The position numbers were made by a program, and so were the translations under genes. From Holophagaceae bacterium (GTDB taxonomy: Bacteria; Acidobacteriota; Holophagae; Holophagales; Holophagaceae): 64,000 nt of DNA. Position 1 is the stretch's first letter. Each line of letters opens with the position of its first letter. Shown in pieces: positions 19,323 through 28,181 of the stretch. The notes under the pieces were generated by a model that saw nothing but the letters and a program-made list of their open reading frames with translations, did not search any database and was not told the origin of the DNA. The stretch is taken from the NCBI GenBank assembly GCA_021286765.1, contig JAJTBS010000003.1, positions 302,457-366,456 of the forward strand, read 5' to 3'.

Positions 19323-20021
19323 TCAATCCCCGGGCGCCTCCAGATTCAGCCGGTAGCCCACGTTCGGCTCGGTGATGAAGTGGCGGGGCCGGGTGGGATC
19401 GGTTTCCAGCTTTTTGCGCAGCATGGCCATGTAGATGCGCAGGTAGTGGGTGTTGCCTGCGCCGCCGGGTCCCCAGACCTCGGTCAGCAGCTGGGTGTGG
19501 GTGGCCACCTTGCCCTGGCGGCGGGCCAAGGCCTCCAGCAGGCGGTATTCAAGGGCCGTCAGCTTGACGGGGCTTCCCTCCCGGCTGACCTCGCGCCGCT
19601 CGAGATCAATCCGCAGTCCGCCGCTGCAGACCACAGGTTCGCTCACATCAGATTGAAGGGTGTGGCGGAGGGCCACGCGGATCCTCGCCAGCAGCTCTCC
19701 CGCGCCGAAGGGTTTGGCGAGGTAGTCGTCGGCGCCGTGGTCGAGGGCGAGCACCTTGTCACGTTCCTGGTTGCGGGCGCTGAGGATCATCACGGGCTTC
19801 CGGCTCCAGCTCCGCAGCTCCCTGAGCACGGCCATGCCGTCGAGGTCGGGCAGGCCGAGGTCCAGCAGCACCAGATCCGGGTTGTGGCTGCGGGCCATGG
19901 CCAGGCCCTCGGTGGCGGTGGCTGCGCTCAACACCTGGTACTCCTGGCCAGTGAGCGTGGGGATGAGAAACCGCCGGAGGGGCTCTTCGTCCTCGATGAT
20001 GAGGATCAGCGGCTGGTTCAT
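19323..20021 (-). CDS. kdpE: KdpE-like response regulator (OmpR family)
   Basis: The protein has 232 residues. Its receiver domain carries the phosphoacceptor D54 in DLVLLDLGLPDLDG, and a winged-helix DNA-binding domain at about 130-228 includes TALEYRLLEALARRQGKV and NTHYLRIYMAMLRKKLE. That HYLRIYM/LRKKLE block is characteristic of KdpE. The start overlaps the kinase stop by 4 bp. No kdpFABC potassium-ATPase genes are in the window. The neighbours are amt and a porin on the other strand, so its target may be something other than, or additional to, Kdp. It probably binds the T-rich repeat at 21951-21972. Confidence 0.88.
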   Translation of the reverse strand: MNQPLILIIEDEEPLRRFLIPTLTGQEYQVLSAATATEGLAMARSHNPDLVLLDLGLPDLDGMAVLRELRSWSRKPVMILSARNQERDKVLALDHGADDYLAKPFGAGELLARIRVALRHTLQSDVSEPVVCSGGLRIDLERREVSREGSPVKLTALEYRLLEALARRQGKVATHTQLLTEVWGPGGAGNTHYLRIYMAMLRKKLETDPTRPRHFITEPNVGYRLNLEAPGD

Positions 20022-21925
20022 GGCGCGTCCTCGGGCAGCTCAGGAGGGACGCCATCCAGGGGGAGGGCCAGCTGGAAGCTGGAGCCGCCGCCGGGCCGGT
20101 CCACCACCTGGATCCGGCCGCCATGGGCTTGGACGATGGCCCGGCAAATGGCGAGGCCCAGCCCCACGCCGCCTTCGCCCGCTTCGGGAAGGCGGAAGAA
20201 CTTCTCGAAAACCTTGTCTTGGTAGCCCGCGGGAATGCCCGGTCCCCGGTCGGCCACTTCCAGGTGGACCCAGCCCGGCTCATCCCAGGCGCGCAGGTCC
20301 ATGTCCCGCCCGGGGGCATGGCGCTGCGCGTTGCTCAGAAGGTTGACCAGCACCTGCTCGATGAGCACCGCGTCTAGCGGCGCCAGGGGCAGCGCCTCCG
20401 GCAGGTCCACCCGAACCGGCAGAATGCCCTGGCGCTTCTCCAGCTGGCCCAGGGCCGAGCCGACGACCTCCTCCAGGGGCTGCCACTCCTTCTGCACCTG
20501 GATCGCGCCGCTCTCCAAGCGGGTGAGGTCGAGGATGTTCCCCAGCAGATGGGCCAGCCGCTCACTCTCCTCCTGGATCATGGTGAGCAGGTCGCGGCGG
20601 GCAGGGTCCGTAAGCTGGCCGGGGAGCAGCAGGCTGCCGGCGGCGCCATGGATGGCCGCCAGGGGCGTCCGCAGGTCATGGCCGATGGCGCCCAGCAGGG
20701 TGCTGCGCATGCGCTCGGTCTCGCTTTCGACCTGGGCCTTGCGGGCCTCTTCCAGCCAGCGCAGGCGCTCCAGGGCCAGGGCGATCTGGACAGCGAAGGC
20801 CTTCAACAGCTCCCAGGTGTCCGGCGGCAGGCCGATGGTTTCCCGGGGCAGCACGCGGAGAATGCCCTCGCTGCGGTCTGTTCCAGTCAGGGATAGGCAG
20901 TAGGCCTGATCGCAGATCAGGGGTTCCAGCGGGTCGCCGGGGCGCTCCCCGACCTCCAGCCTGGCCAGCAGGTCCGCCGGGGGAGGCAGGTTGATTCCCG
21001 AGTTGGCTGGCGGGAGGATGCGCCAATCCACCGCGAGTGGAAGGAGCAGGCAGGCCTCGGCCTTGAAGACGCGGCGGATGTGCTCGGCGGCAGTGTCGGC
21101 CACTTCCTCGGAGCTGCGGCTGCGGGCCAGAGCCCGGCCCAGCAGGTAGAGCGAGGCCGTGTGCACCTCCCGGCGGTGGACCTCGCGGGCCTGTCGGCGC
21201 AGGCGGTGGAGGAGGCCCACCACCGCCTGCGCGGCGAGCAGCATGGCGAGGAAGAAGAGCAGGTTGGGCCAGTGGCCGGAGGCGCCGCTGAACCGGGGCG
21301 TCTCCAGCATGAAGTTGTAGAGAAGGGCGCCGAGGACCGACGCCAGCACGGCCAACCGCTGTCCCCAGTGATGGGCGATGAACGTCACCGCCGCCAGGTA
21401 GACCGGCAGGACGAGGGCGATGTTGCCCTCCCGGGGAAGAAGCCAGGCCACGCCAGAGGTGGCCGCCAGCACGCTTAGGGCGCCAACCATGGCGCCGAAG
21501 CCCATACCCCGGGAATCCTGCTCGGCAGGGCTGGTCCGGTCGTCCATCACCTCGATCTCAGCATCCAGCCCCCGGCGCTGCAGCTCATCGGCGGTGGAAT
21601 GGCCCACCCTCGCCCAGGGCCAGCGATCCGAGGAACGACCCAGGAGCAGCACTTGCGCACGGGTGGTGCGGGTCACTTCGGACAGTCCCTGAGCCAGCGT
21701 CGGGGCCTGGACGATCTCGATTCCGGCGCCCAGGCGCTGGGCCTCCTGGAGCCAGACCTGGACCTGCTCGGCATCCTCCGTGAGCTGGGAGCCACCGGTC
21801 TCCACATGGACGGCGACCCACGGCGCCGAGCGCTCCCGGGAGAGGCGAAGGGCGGCCTGGATCAGGCGGAGGGATCGGGCCTCGGATCCGAGGGCCACGA
21901 GGATCGGGCGTTGCTGGGGTTCCAT
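20018..21925 (-). CDS. KdpD-like sensor kinase lacking the N-terminal KdpD domain
   Basis: The protein has 635 residues from the ATG at 21925. Residues 1-130 are a Usp-like domain (RPILVALGSEARSLRLIQAA), followed by the four closely packed TM helices of the DUF4118 region (about 142-238). A GAF-like region (about 255-395) and a kinase core with phosphoacceptor H416 in GAIGHDLRTPLAAIHG complete it. ATP-binding N, G1 and G2 blocks are VNLLSNAQRHAP, DRGPGIP and GVGLGLAI. Canonical KdpD (about 900 residues) has a further N-terminal KdpD domain with a Walker-type site that is missing here. The long in-frame stretch upstream of 21925 overlaps the amt leader and is not coding. Kinase and regulator are translationally coupled. 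Confidence 0.88.
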   Translation of the reverse strand: MEPQQRPILVALGSEARSLRLIQAALRLSRERSAPWVAVHVETGGSQLTEDAEQVQVWLQEAQRLGAGIEIVQAPTLAQGLSEVTRTTRAQVLLLGRSSDRWPWARVGHSTADELQRRGLDAEIEVMDDRTSPAEQDSRGMGFGAMVGALSVLAATSGVAWLLPREGNIALVLPVYLAAVTFIAHHWGQRLAVLASVLGALLYNFMLETPRFSGASGHWPNLLFFLAMLLAAQAVVGLLHRLRRQAREVHRREVHTASLYLLGRALARSRSSEEVADTAAEHIRRVFKAEACLLLPLAVDWRILPPANSGINLPPPADLLARLEVGERPGDPLEPLICDQAYCLSLTGTDRSEGILRVLPRETIGLPPDTWELLKAFAVQIALALERLRWLEEARKAQVESETERMRSTLLGAIGHDLRTPLAAIHGAAGSLLLPGQLTDPARRDLLTMIQEESERLAHLLGNILDLTRLESGAIQVQKEWQPLEEVVGSALGQLEKRQGILPVRVDLPEALPLAPLDAVLIEQVLVNLLSNAQRHAPGRDMDLRAWDEPGWVHLEVADRGPGIPAGYQDKVFEKFFRLPEAGEGGVGLGLAICRAIVQAHGGRIQVVDRPGGGSSFQLALPLDGVPPELPEDAP

Positions 21926-21950
21926 GGAGGGTCCAGGGTACGCGGTGGTG

Positions 21951-21972
21951 CGGCATAAAAAGCGCGTAAAAA
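21951..21972 (-). promoter_or_regulatory. Candidate KdpE-type binding site: two 11-bp T-rich direct repeats
   Basis: On the minus strand, TTTTTACGCGC is followed immediately by TTTTTATGCCG. The two 11-bp units match at 8 of 11 positions. OmpR/KdpE-family regulators bind two direct half-sites about one helical turn apart, and the known E. coli KdpE site is similarly T-rich. The element lies 26-47 bp upstream of the kinase ATG and about 85-105 bp upstream of amt, so it could serve autoregulation, amt control or both. Confidence 0.45.
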
Positions 21973-22005
21973 ATCTGAATCGAGAACCCTGATCACAGGG
22001 CTGGC

Positions 22006-22047
22006 TGGCCATACTTCCGCCGGTCCGCCTCTTCCGGACCAAGGAGG
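22006..22047 (+). promoter_or_regulatory. amt leader: weak sigma-54-like site, hairpin and strong ribosome binding site
   Basis: TGGCC-N8-GC at 22006-22020 has the GG/GC spacing of a sigma-54 promoter but few other consensus bases. GGTCCG-N7-CGGACC at 22022-22040 forms a 6-bp hairpin directly before AAGGAGG (22041-22047), which lies 9 nt from the amt ATG. Nitrogen-controlled sigma-54 transcription of amt is common in bacteria. The promoter itself is a low-confidence guess, while the hairpin and ribosome binding site are seen directly. Confidence 0.3.
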
Positions 22048-22056
22048 TTCCAGACC

Positions 22057-23301
22057 ATGACCCCGATGCCCCTGAATACGGGTAATACCGCCTTCATGCT
22101 GATCTGCTGCAGCCTCGTCATGCTCATGACGCCCGGGCTGGCCTTCTTCTACGGCGGCCTGGTGGGCCGCAAGAACACCCTGTCCATCATGATCCAGAGC
22201 TTCGTCAGCCTGGGCTGGACCACGGTGCTGTGGTTCGCGTTCGGCTATTCCATGAGCTTCGGCCCCACCTGGCATGGCGTCATCGGCGATCCCACCTACT
22301 ACGCCTTCCTCAAGAACGTTTCCCTCAACAGCATGTTCACCCTGGGCGGCAATGACGCGGGCATCCCCCTCGTCGTGCATATCGCCTACCAGATGATGTT
22401 CGCCATCATCACGCCGGCGCTCATCACCGGCGCCTTCGCCAACCGCGTGACCTTCAAGGCCTACATGATCTTCCTCACGGCCTGGCTGGTGTTTGTCTAC
22501 TTCCCCTTCTGCCACATGGTCTGGCATCCCGATGGCCTGCTGGCCAAGTGGGGGGTCCTGGATTTCGCCGGCGGCATCGTCGTGCACAACACCGCCGGCA
22601 TGGCCGCCCTGGCCTCGATCCTCTACGTCGGGAAGCGCAAGGTGGTGGAGAACATCCCCCATAGCGTGCCCCTCATCGCCCTGGGCACCGGCCTGCTCTG
22701 GTTCGGCTGGTATGGCTTCAATGCAGGGTCTGAGTTCCGGGTTGACAGTGTGACCGCCTCAGCCTTCCTGAACACCGACATCGCGGCCTCCTTCGCCGCG
22801 GCCACCTGGCTCTTCGTGGAGTGGACCAACGCCCACCAGCCCAAGTTCGTGGGCCTCCTCACCGGTGCCGTGGCGGGCCTCGCCACCATCACTCCTGCGG
22901 CCGGCTATGTATCCCCGGCCACCAGCGCCATCATCGGTGTCCTCTCAGGCGTCATCTGCTACTACGCTGTGGCCCTGAAAAACAAGCTGGGCTGGGATGA
23001 TGCGCTGGATGTCTGGGGTGTGCACGGGGTGGGTGGCTTCATCGGCGTGATCTTCCTGGGCATCTTCGCTTCCAAGTCCTGGAACCCCGCCGGCGTCGAT
23101 GGCCTGCTCATGGGCAATCCGGCCTTCTTCCTGAAGCAGTGCGCTGCCGTGGCGATCTCCTCTGTGTGGGCCTTCGGGTTCACCTACGGGATGCTCTGGA
23201 TCATCGACCGTGTCACCCCCGTGCGGGTGACCCTGGCAGCCGAAGAGAAGGGCCTGGACGTTGAACTGCAGGGCGAGGAAGCCTATCCCCAGGGCCTCTA
23301 G
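22057..23301 (+). CDS. amt: Ammonium transporter Amt
   Basis: Amt (414 residues) is an 11-helix inner-membrane ammonium channel. The twin pore histidines are H177 in GGIVVHNTAG and H323 in DVWGVHGVGG. Other family blocks are TPGLAFFYGGLVGRKN near the N terminus and LLWFGWYGFNAGSEF in the middle. No leader peptide is visible, and the protein starts directly with TM1. No glnK/glnB lies next to it, unlike in many bacteria; instead the kdpDE-like pair is divergent and a porin gene follows about 110 bp downstream. The short C-terminal tail is acidic and could still contact a PII protein. Confidence 0.96.
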   Translation: MTPMPLNTGNTAFMLICCSLVMLMTPGLAFFYGGLVGRKNTLSIMIQSFVSLGWTTVLWFAFGYSMSFGPTWHGVIGDPTYYAFLKNVSLNSMFTLGGNDAGIPLVVHIAYQMMFAIITPALITGAFANRVTFKAYMIFLTAWLVFVYFPFCHMVWHPDGLLAKWGVLDFAGGIVVHNTAGMAALASILYVGKRKVVENIPHSVPLIALGTGLLWFGWYGFNAGSEFRVDSVTASAFLNTDIAASFAAATWLFVEWTNAHQPKFVGLLTGAVAGLATITPAAGYVSPATSAIIGVLSGVICYYAVALKNKLGWDDALDVWGVHGVGGFIGVIFLGIFASKSWNPAGVDGLLMGNPAFFLKQCAAVAISSVWAFGFTYGMLWIIDRVTPVRVTLAAEEKGLDVELQGEEAYPQGL

Positions 23302-23313
23302 CCCCGGATGAAT

Positions 23314-23349
23314 CACGGCGCGCTCCGGATGGTTCCGGGGCGCGCCGTG
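23314..23349 (+). terminator. Long GC-rich hairpin after amt
   Basis: Arms of 16 bp (CACGGCGCGCTCCGGA and TCCGGGGCGCGCCGTG, one G-U wobble) flank a 4-base TGGT loop. It starts 12 bp after the amt stop. There is no T-run, so it may be a Rho-independent-like pause, a transcript stabiliser, or a partial terminator that reduces porin expression relative to amt. Confidence 0.5.
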
Positions 23350-23410
23350 CCTGGATTCCTGGAGCCGGTGCAGCCGGCGAATCAACCTCATCGCCAAAGG
23401 ATCTGGAAGC

Positions 23411-24574
23411 ATGCGCATCTCACCGTTCCTGCTCTCCGCCCTGGCCAGCGCCCTGCTGGCCCAGGCCCCCTCCCCGGGAGGCACGCCCGCCCTGAAGTGG
23501 CGCGGCTCGCTCTGGGCCTCGGCCGTGACGCAGAACCGCGACACCGGGGATAGCTCGCTGGTCTTCCGGCCGCTGGAGGCGGGGCAGGGCCAGTTCACCC
23601 TCGACGGCCTCATGCTCGGCGTGGATGCCGCGCTCACCGGCGGCTGGTCCGCCAAGGCGACGCTGTTGACGGGGCAGGCAGGCAAGGTCGTGCAGGGCAG
23701 CACCGGCGACAGCGGCACCATCGCTCCTGTGGAGGCCATGCTGGTGTGGACGGGGGAACACGACACCTTCCGCGCCGGCCGGATGATCACCTTCATCGGG
23801 ATGGAGTTTCTGGATGGCGCGCAGGACGTGGCGGCCAGCCGGGGCCTGCTGTTCAGCTTCGTGGATCCTTTCGGGCAGGTCGGCATCAACTGGCACCACG
23901 CCTTCAGTCCGGTCTGGAGCGCGGATCTCTGGGCCTTCAATGGCGAGGACCGCACCCGGGACAACAACCACGGCAAGACCGTGGGGCTGGGGCTCACCTA
24001 CAACCATGCGGGTTCCCAGGAGAACTTCCTGTCGCTGCAGGCCTATTCGGGGGTCGAACAGGATGGGTTTGGTCCCGCCTCCCACACCGGCGCCGAGGGA
24101 CGCAAGCGCGAGCGGGTCTGCCTCATGGGCCAGTGGATCGGCGGAGGCTCCACGTTCCAGTGGGAGGCCTCCCTGGGCCGGGAGTCCTTCGGGGCGGCCA
24201 GCATCCTGGGCGCCACGGCACCGGCGACGGCCACCTGGCGCGGGTACGGATTCATCTGCAAACAGGCAATCACGCCTTCCCTGGGCCTCTTCGCCCGGGC
24301 GGAGTGGCTCTCGGATGACCTGGGCGTGCGCCTGTCGGCGGACCCCACCATCCGGGAAGGGCTGGGGCTTGCCGGCCCCATCGCCTACGCCGGCCGGATG
24401 GGGGCGAACCTCCGGGCCCAGGCCGCCTCCATCGGCGTGGAGCAGAAGTACGGACCTGCATTTGCCCGCCTGGAGTTGCGTCAGGATCGGCTGAACCGGG
24501 ACCTGACAGATACGCAGGGCCGCGCCTTCCGGGAGAACCTCTCGGGGACCCTGAGCCTGGGGGCCAGTTTCTAG
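23411..24574 (+). CDS. Outer-membrane beta-barrel porin
   Basis: The protein has 387 residues, with a signal peptide (MRISPFLLSALASALLAQA) followed by alternating beta-strand patterns and a terminal aromatic residue (...LSLGASF), typical of outer-membrane barrels. Blocks such as EFLDGAQDVAASRGLLFSF and SVIGVEQKYG-like strands resemble the family of putative outer-membrane porins found next to amt genes in other bacteria. It probably lets ammonium or small solutes cross the outer membrane to reach Amt, which is inferred from position. It shares the strand with amt, and a strong hairpin lies between them. Confidence 0.78.
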   Translation: MRISPFLLSALASALLAQAPSPGGTPALKWRGSLWASAVTQNRDTGDSSLVFRPLEAGQGQFTLDGLMLGVDAALTGGWSAKATLLTGQAGKVVQGSTGDSGTIAPVEAMLVWTGEHDTFRAGRMITFIGMEFLDGAQDVAASRGLLFSFVDPFGQVGINWHHAFSPVWSADLWAFNGEDRTRDNNHGKTVGLGLTYNHAGSQENFLSLQAYSGVEQDGFGPASHTGAEGRKRERVCLMGQWIGGGSTFQWEASLGRESFGAASILGATAPATATWRGYGFICKQAITPSLGLFARAEWLSDDLGVRLSADPTIREGLGLAGPIAYAGRMGANLRAQAASIGVEQKYGPAFARLELRQDRLNRDLTDTQGRAFRENLSGTLSLGASF

Positions 24575-24616
24575 ACCATTTCGTCATGAATTGATCTGCG
24601 GCGGTCTGTGCCATAA

Positions 24617-24637
24617 CCCCGATTTGGAGGATCGGGG
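24617..24637. terminator. Terminator-like hairpin after the porin gene
   Basis: CCCCGAT and ATCGGGG form a perfect 7-bp stem with the loop TTGGAGG, 43 bp after the porin stop. No T-run follows. The remainder of the 157-bp gap up to the E1 gene holds nothing else I can name except a GAGAGGAG ribosome binding site just before the GTG. Confidence 0.4.
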
Positions 24638-24731
24638 GCGATGGTCTGTGGAAAACCCCGGGGTGAATTCCGAGCGGCGGTCTGCGTGCTAGATTTGGGC
24701 CACCGACTGCCCCCTGGCGAGAGGAGTTCCT

Positions 24732-26858
24732 GTGCCCGACAGCTCCGTCCAGACAGCGCCTGCCACCACCCTGACCCGGGAGCAGCGCGTCCGCCTGTAC
24801 CGAACCATCTATGCCGCCCGCCGCATCGACGACAAGGAGATCACGGGCAAGCGCCAGAACAAGGTCTTCTTCCAGATCAACGGTGTGGGGCACGAGGCGG
24901 TCCAGGCCGCCGCGGCCATGGTGTTCCGCCCGGGCCACGACTGGTTCTTCTTCTACTACCGCGACCGGGCCCTGGCCTACGGCCTGGGCTACACCGCCAA
25001 GGAGATGTTCCTGGGCTCCGTAGGGGCTGTGGACGATCCCGCCAGTGGTGGCCGCCAGATGCCCAGCCACTGGGGCCACAAGGACCTCAACATCTTCACG
25101 ACCTCAAGTCCCACCGGCAGTCAGTTCCTGCAGGCTGTGGGGGCGGTGGAGGCGGTGGTGCGCGCCGAGCAGGGCGGCGTCTCGGAGCAGCTGGGCATCA
25201 AGGCCGACGAGGTGGCGCTGGTCACCACGGGGGACGGCACCTGCAGCCAAGGGGAGTTCTGGGAGGCCATGAGCAATGCGGTGAACCTGAAGGCGCCGGT
25301 GGTCTTCCTGGTGGAGGACAACGGCTATGCCATCAGCACCCCCAGCGAGGTGCAGTATCCGGGCGGCAACGTGGCGGCGCTGCTGCAGGGCTACGCGGAG
25401 CATGGCCTGTTGATCCTGGACGAGGTGGACGGCTGCGATCCCATCGCCAGCTACGAAGCGCTCAAGGTGGCCGCTGAGCACGCCCGCGCCCGCAAGGGGC
25501 CGGCCCTGGTGCGCGCCAAGGTGATCCGCCCCTACAGCCACTCCCTGTCGGACGACGAGCAGCTCTACAAGTCCAAGGCCCAGCGGGAGGCCGAGGCCCA
25601 GCGGGATCCCGTGAATACCTATGCCCAGTACCTGCTGGCGTTGGGTGACCTGACCGAAGCCCAGCTGGAGATGCTGAAGGAGGAGGTGCAGGCCGAAATC
25701 GACGCGGCCTGGGACGAGGCCGACGCCGCCCCCCGCCCCGAGCCGGGCAGCTACTACCGCCATCTCTATAGCGAGGAGGTGGATCCCACCTCCGCCGCTT
25801 TTGATACCGAAGATGCCCCGGGCGATCAGGAGGTCGGCAAGAAGACCATGCTCGACCTCATCAACGCCACGCTGAAGCACGAGATGGCGCGGGATCCCCG
25901 CATCCTGGTCTTCGGTGAGGATGTGGCCGATGCCAGCCGCGAGGACATCCTCGACGAAGTGAAGGGCAAGGGGGGCGTCTTCAAGACCACCCACGGCCTG
26001 CAGAAGCAGTTCGGCGCCCACCGTGTGTTCAACACGCCCCTGGCGGAGGCCACCATCGTCGGCCGGGGCATTGGCCTGGCTGCGCGGGGCTTCAAGCCCG
26101 TGGCCGAGATCCAGTTCTTCGACTACATCTGGCCCGCCATGCAGCAGCTGCGGGATGAGCTGGCCAACATCCGCTGGCGCTCCCACGGTGCCTTCAAAGC
26201 GCCCATGGTGATCCGGGTGCCCATCGCGGGCTACCTCATGGGCGGCGCCACCTACCACAGCCAGTGTGGTGAGAGCACCTTCACCCACATCCCGGGCCTG
26301 CGCGTGATCTGCCCCAGCAACGCCCTGGACGCGGCCGGCCTCCTGCGCACCGCCATCCGCTGCGACGACCCGGTGCTGTTCCTCGAACCCAAGCACCTCT
26401 ACCGGCAGACCCACAACAAGGGCAACGATCCCGGCCCCGACTTCATGATCCCCTTTGGCAAGGCCCGTACGGTGCGGGAGGGCGCCGACCTCTCGGTCAT
26501 CACCTACGGCTGCACCGTGCATCGCGCCGTGCAGGCGGCCCGCGAGGCGGAGAAGGAGGGGATCTCGGTGGAGATCATCGACCTGCGCAGCCTGAATCCC
26601 TACGATTGGGCGGCCATCGAGCGCACCGTGAAGAAGACCCACCGGGTGATCTTGGCCCACGAGGACACCCTCAGCTGGGGCTATGGCAGTGAGATCGCCG
26701 CCCGCATCGCCGACGAACTGTTCTTCCACCTCGATGCGCCGGTGCGCCGGGTGGCCGCCAAGGATACCTGGGTGGCCTACTATCCGGCGCTGGAGGACGA
26801 GATCCTGCCCCAGCCCAAGGATTTCCTGGAGGCCTACCGGAAGCTCATGGCGGTCTGA
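24732..26858 (+). CDS. 2-oxoacid dehydrogenase E1, alpha and beta chains fused
   Basis: The protein has 708 residues. The N-terminal half (to about 345) is an E1-alpha domain with the thiamine-diphosphate motif GDG (167-169) through N197 ([12 protein letters not shown] ... VEDNGYAI). After a short acidic linker, residues from about 375 are E1-beta ([53 protein letters not shown]). Such single-chain E1 enzymes decarboxylate pyruvate or branched-chain 2-oxoacids as part of an E1-E2-E3 complex. No E2 or E3 gene is adjacent, so the partners are elsewhere. The GTG at 24732 follows GAGAGGAG. Substrate cannot be decided from sequence alone. Confidence 0.92.
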   Translation: MPDSSVQTAPATTLTREQRVRLYRTIYAARRIDDKEITGKRQNKVFFQINGVGHEAVQAAAAMVFRPGHDWFFFYYRDRALAYGLGYTAKEMFLGSVGAVDDPASGGRQMPSHWGHKDLNIFTTSSPTGSQFLQAVGAVEAVVRAEQGGVSEQLGIKADEVALVTTGDGTCSQGEFWEAMSNAVNLKAPVVFLVEDNGYAISTPSEVQYPGGNVAALLQGYAEHGLLILDEVDGCDPIASYEALKVAAEHARARKGPALVRAKVIRPYSHSLSDDEQLYKSKAQREAEAQRDPVNTYAQYLLALGDLTEAQLEMLKEEVQAEIDAAWDEADAAPRPEPGSYYRHLYSEEVDPTSAAFDTEDAPGDQEVGKKTMLDLINATLKHEMARDPRILVFGEDVADASREDILDEVKGKGGVFKTTHGLQKQFGAHRVFNTPLAEATIVGRGIGLAARGFKPVAEIQFFDYIWPAMQQLRDELANIRWRSHGAFKAPMVIRVPIAGYLMGGATYHSQCGESTFTHIPGLRVICPSNALDAAGLLRTAIRCDDPVLFLEPKHLYRQTHNKGNDPGPDFMIPFGKARTVREGADLSVITYGCTVHRAVQAAREAEKEGISVEIIDLRSLNPYDWAAIERTVKKTHRVILAHEDTLSWGYGSEIAARIADELFFHLDAPVRRVAAKDTWVAYYPALEDEILPQPKDFLEAYRKLMAV

Positions 26859-26899
26859 GCGGTCAAGGGCGCTAGGATGGGCCCATGTCCGGAGGGCTC

Positions 26900-27691
26900 A
26901 TGCGCAAGGTTCTGGTCCTGCTCTGCCTCGGAGGGGTGACCGCCTTCGCCCAGATCGGCGCCACGCCGCAGTACGATGCCGGGCCGAAGCTGAATTGGAC
27001 CTTCGGGGTCCACCGGAGCCAGCCCACCTTCTCCGCCACGGCGGCGGGCACCAAGGACGGCAGGGCCTCGCTGGTGGACACGGAGGCGGACCTCGGCCTG
27101 GGCCGATCGGGCAGCCCCAGCGGCGCCTTCCTGGAATACTCCGGGCAGGCGCACGGGTTCCGCCTGGCCTATGACGCCCTTCGCTTTGAAGGGGAACGGA
27201 CCCTGGCGCGGGACATCCAGCTGGACGGCGTGACCTACTCGGCCGGCACGGGAATCCGGTCGAAGGCTAGGCTCACGGTGGTTGAGGGGCTCTACACCTA
27301 CAAGTTCCTCCGCCAGGCGGATGCCTGGGTGGGACTCGATCTTGGCGCGCAGGTCCTGAAGTCGGAGCTCTCGGCGCTCACGCTCTCCGGACCCCCCACC
27401 TCCTCCGCCCTCAGCCCGACCATGGTCCTCCCCCAGGTGGGCCTCTCGGGGTGGTCCTCCGGGGCCGGCGGGCTCCTGGAATCGCGGGTCTTCTACCGCT
27501 ACTTCCGGCTGCAGGGGGCCAGCTGCAGCCGCTACGGCATGGATGCCCGGGCCTACCTGTACCCCCGCTTCGGCCTGAGGGCCTTCTATGAGGCGGGCAC
27601 AGTCAAGGCGCCGGCCGGCTCCACCCAGGGGGACCTGGACCTCCGGGCGGATTCCAGGCTGACCGGCCTGGGCCTGGTGCTTCGTTTCTGA
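26900..27691 (+). CDS. Exported outer-membrane protein, predicted beta-barrel
   Basis: The protein has about 263 residues, with a signal peptide MRKVLVLLCLGGVTAFAQ followed by amphipathic strands and a C-terminal RF, the usual final aromatic of an outer-membrane barrel. I cannot assign it to a named family. I chose the ATG at 26900 because a GGAG precedes it and the signal peptide begins there; an ATG at 26885 would add five residues. It follows the E1 gene by about 40 bp on the same strand, but nothing links the functions. Confidence 0.65.
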   Translation: MRKVLVLLCLGGVTAFAQIGATPQYDAGPKLNWTFGVHRSQPTFSATAAGTKDGRASLVDTEADLGLGRSGSPSGAFLEYSGQAHGFRLAYDALRFEGERTLARDIQLDGVTYSAGTGIRSKARLTVVEGLYTYKFLRQADAWVGLDLGAQVLKSELSALTLSGPPTSSALSPTMVLPQVGLSGWSSGAGGLLESRVFYRYFRLQGASCSRYGMDARAYLYPRFGLRAFYEAGTVKAPAGSTQGDLDLRADSRLTGLGLVLRF

Positions 27692-27872
27692 CGGCGGGCG
27701 GATGCCGATGCGTCCGGGGCGGAATAAGTTGCAAAAAAAAAGAATAGACCAGGGCAATCCTGTCATGCTGTTCGCGTGACCCGCCAGGGGCGGACCTCAC
27801 ACCATGCTATGACGGCCTTGTCTGGGGAAAGTCATCGCTACAACATCACCAGACATACTGCAGGAAACAGTC
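27692..27872 (+). promoter_or_regulatory. Long 5' leader/promoter region of the cold-shock gene
   Basis: This 181-bp gap contains an A9 run (about 27733-27742) and AT-richer stretches, and ends with AGGAAA six bases before the cold-shock ATG. Long structured leaders are typical of cspA-type genes, in which they act as temperature-dependent translation switches. I could not place a convincing -35/-10 pair, and no other gene is seen here. Confidence 0.4.
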
Positions 27873-28076
27873 ATGGCTCAAGGCACCGTCAAGTGGTTCA
27901 ACGCTGAGAAGGGCTTCGGCTTCATCACCCCCGACGAGGGCGGCGCTGACCTCTTCGTCCACCACACCGCCATCCAGGGCGGTGGATTCCGCACGCTGGA
28001 CGAGAACCAGCGCGTCAGCTTCGAAGTGGCCCAGGGTCAGAAGGGCCCCCAGGCCACCAACGTCCAGAAGCTCTAG
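27873..28076 (+). CDS. cspA: Cold-shock protein (CspA family)
   Basis: This 67-residue single OB-fold RNA chaperone carries RNP1 KGFGFITP and RNP2 LFVHHTAI, with the usual start [14 protein letters not shown]. Length and motifs are normal. It is monocistronic, with a long leader and its own Rho-independent terminator 17 bp after the stop. It may be cold-inducible or constitutive, and the sequence does not decide which. Confidence 0.96.
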   Translation: MAQGTVKWFNAEKGFGFITPDEGGADLFVHHTAIQGGGFRTLDENQRVSFEVAQGQKGPQATNVQKL

Positions 28077-28092
28077 TCCCACGCTTCTCCAG

Positions 28093-28124
28093 ACAGGCGG
28101 CCCCTCGGGGCCGCCTGTTCGTTT
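28093..28124 (+). terminator. Rho-independent terminator of the cold-shock gene
   Basis: ACAGGCGGCCCC and GGGGCCGCCTGT form a perfect 12-bp stem around a tiny TC loop (in practice a CTCG tetraloop), followed by TCGTTTC. It is the clearest intrinsic terminator in the window. Confidence 0.8.
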
Positions 28125-28181
28125 CAGGGTGCTAATCGCCGCGGATGACTGGCCGTAAGGCATCCATCACCTGGAGCGCCC

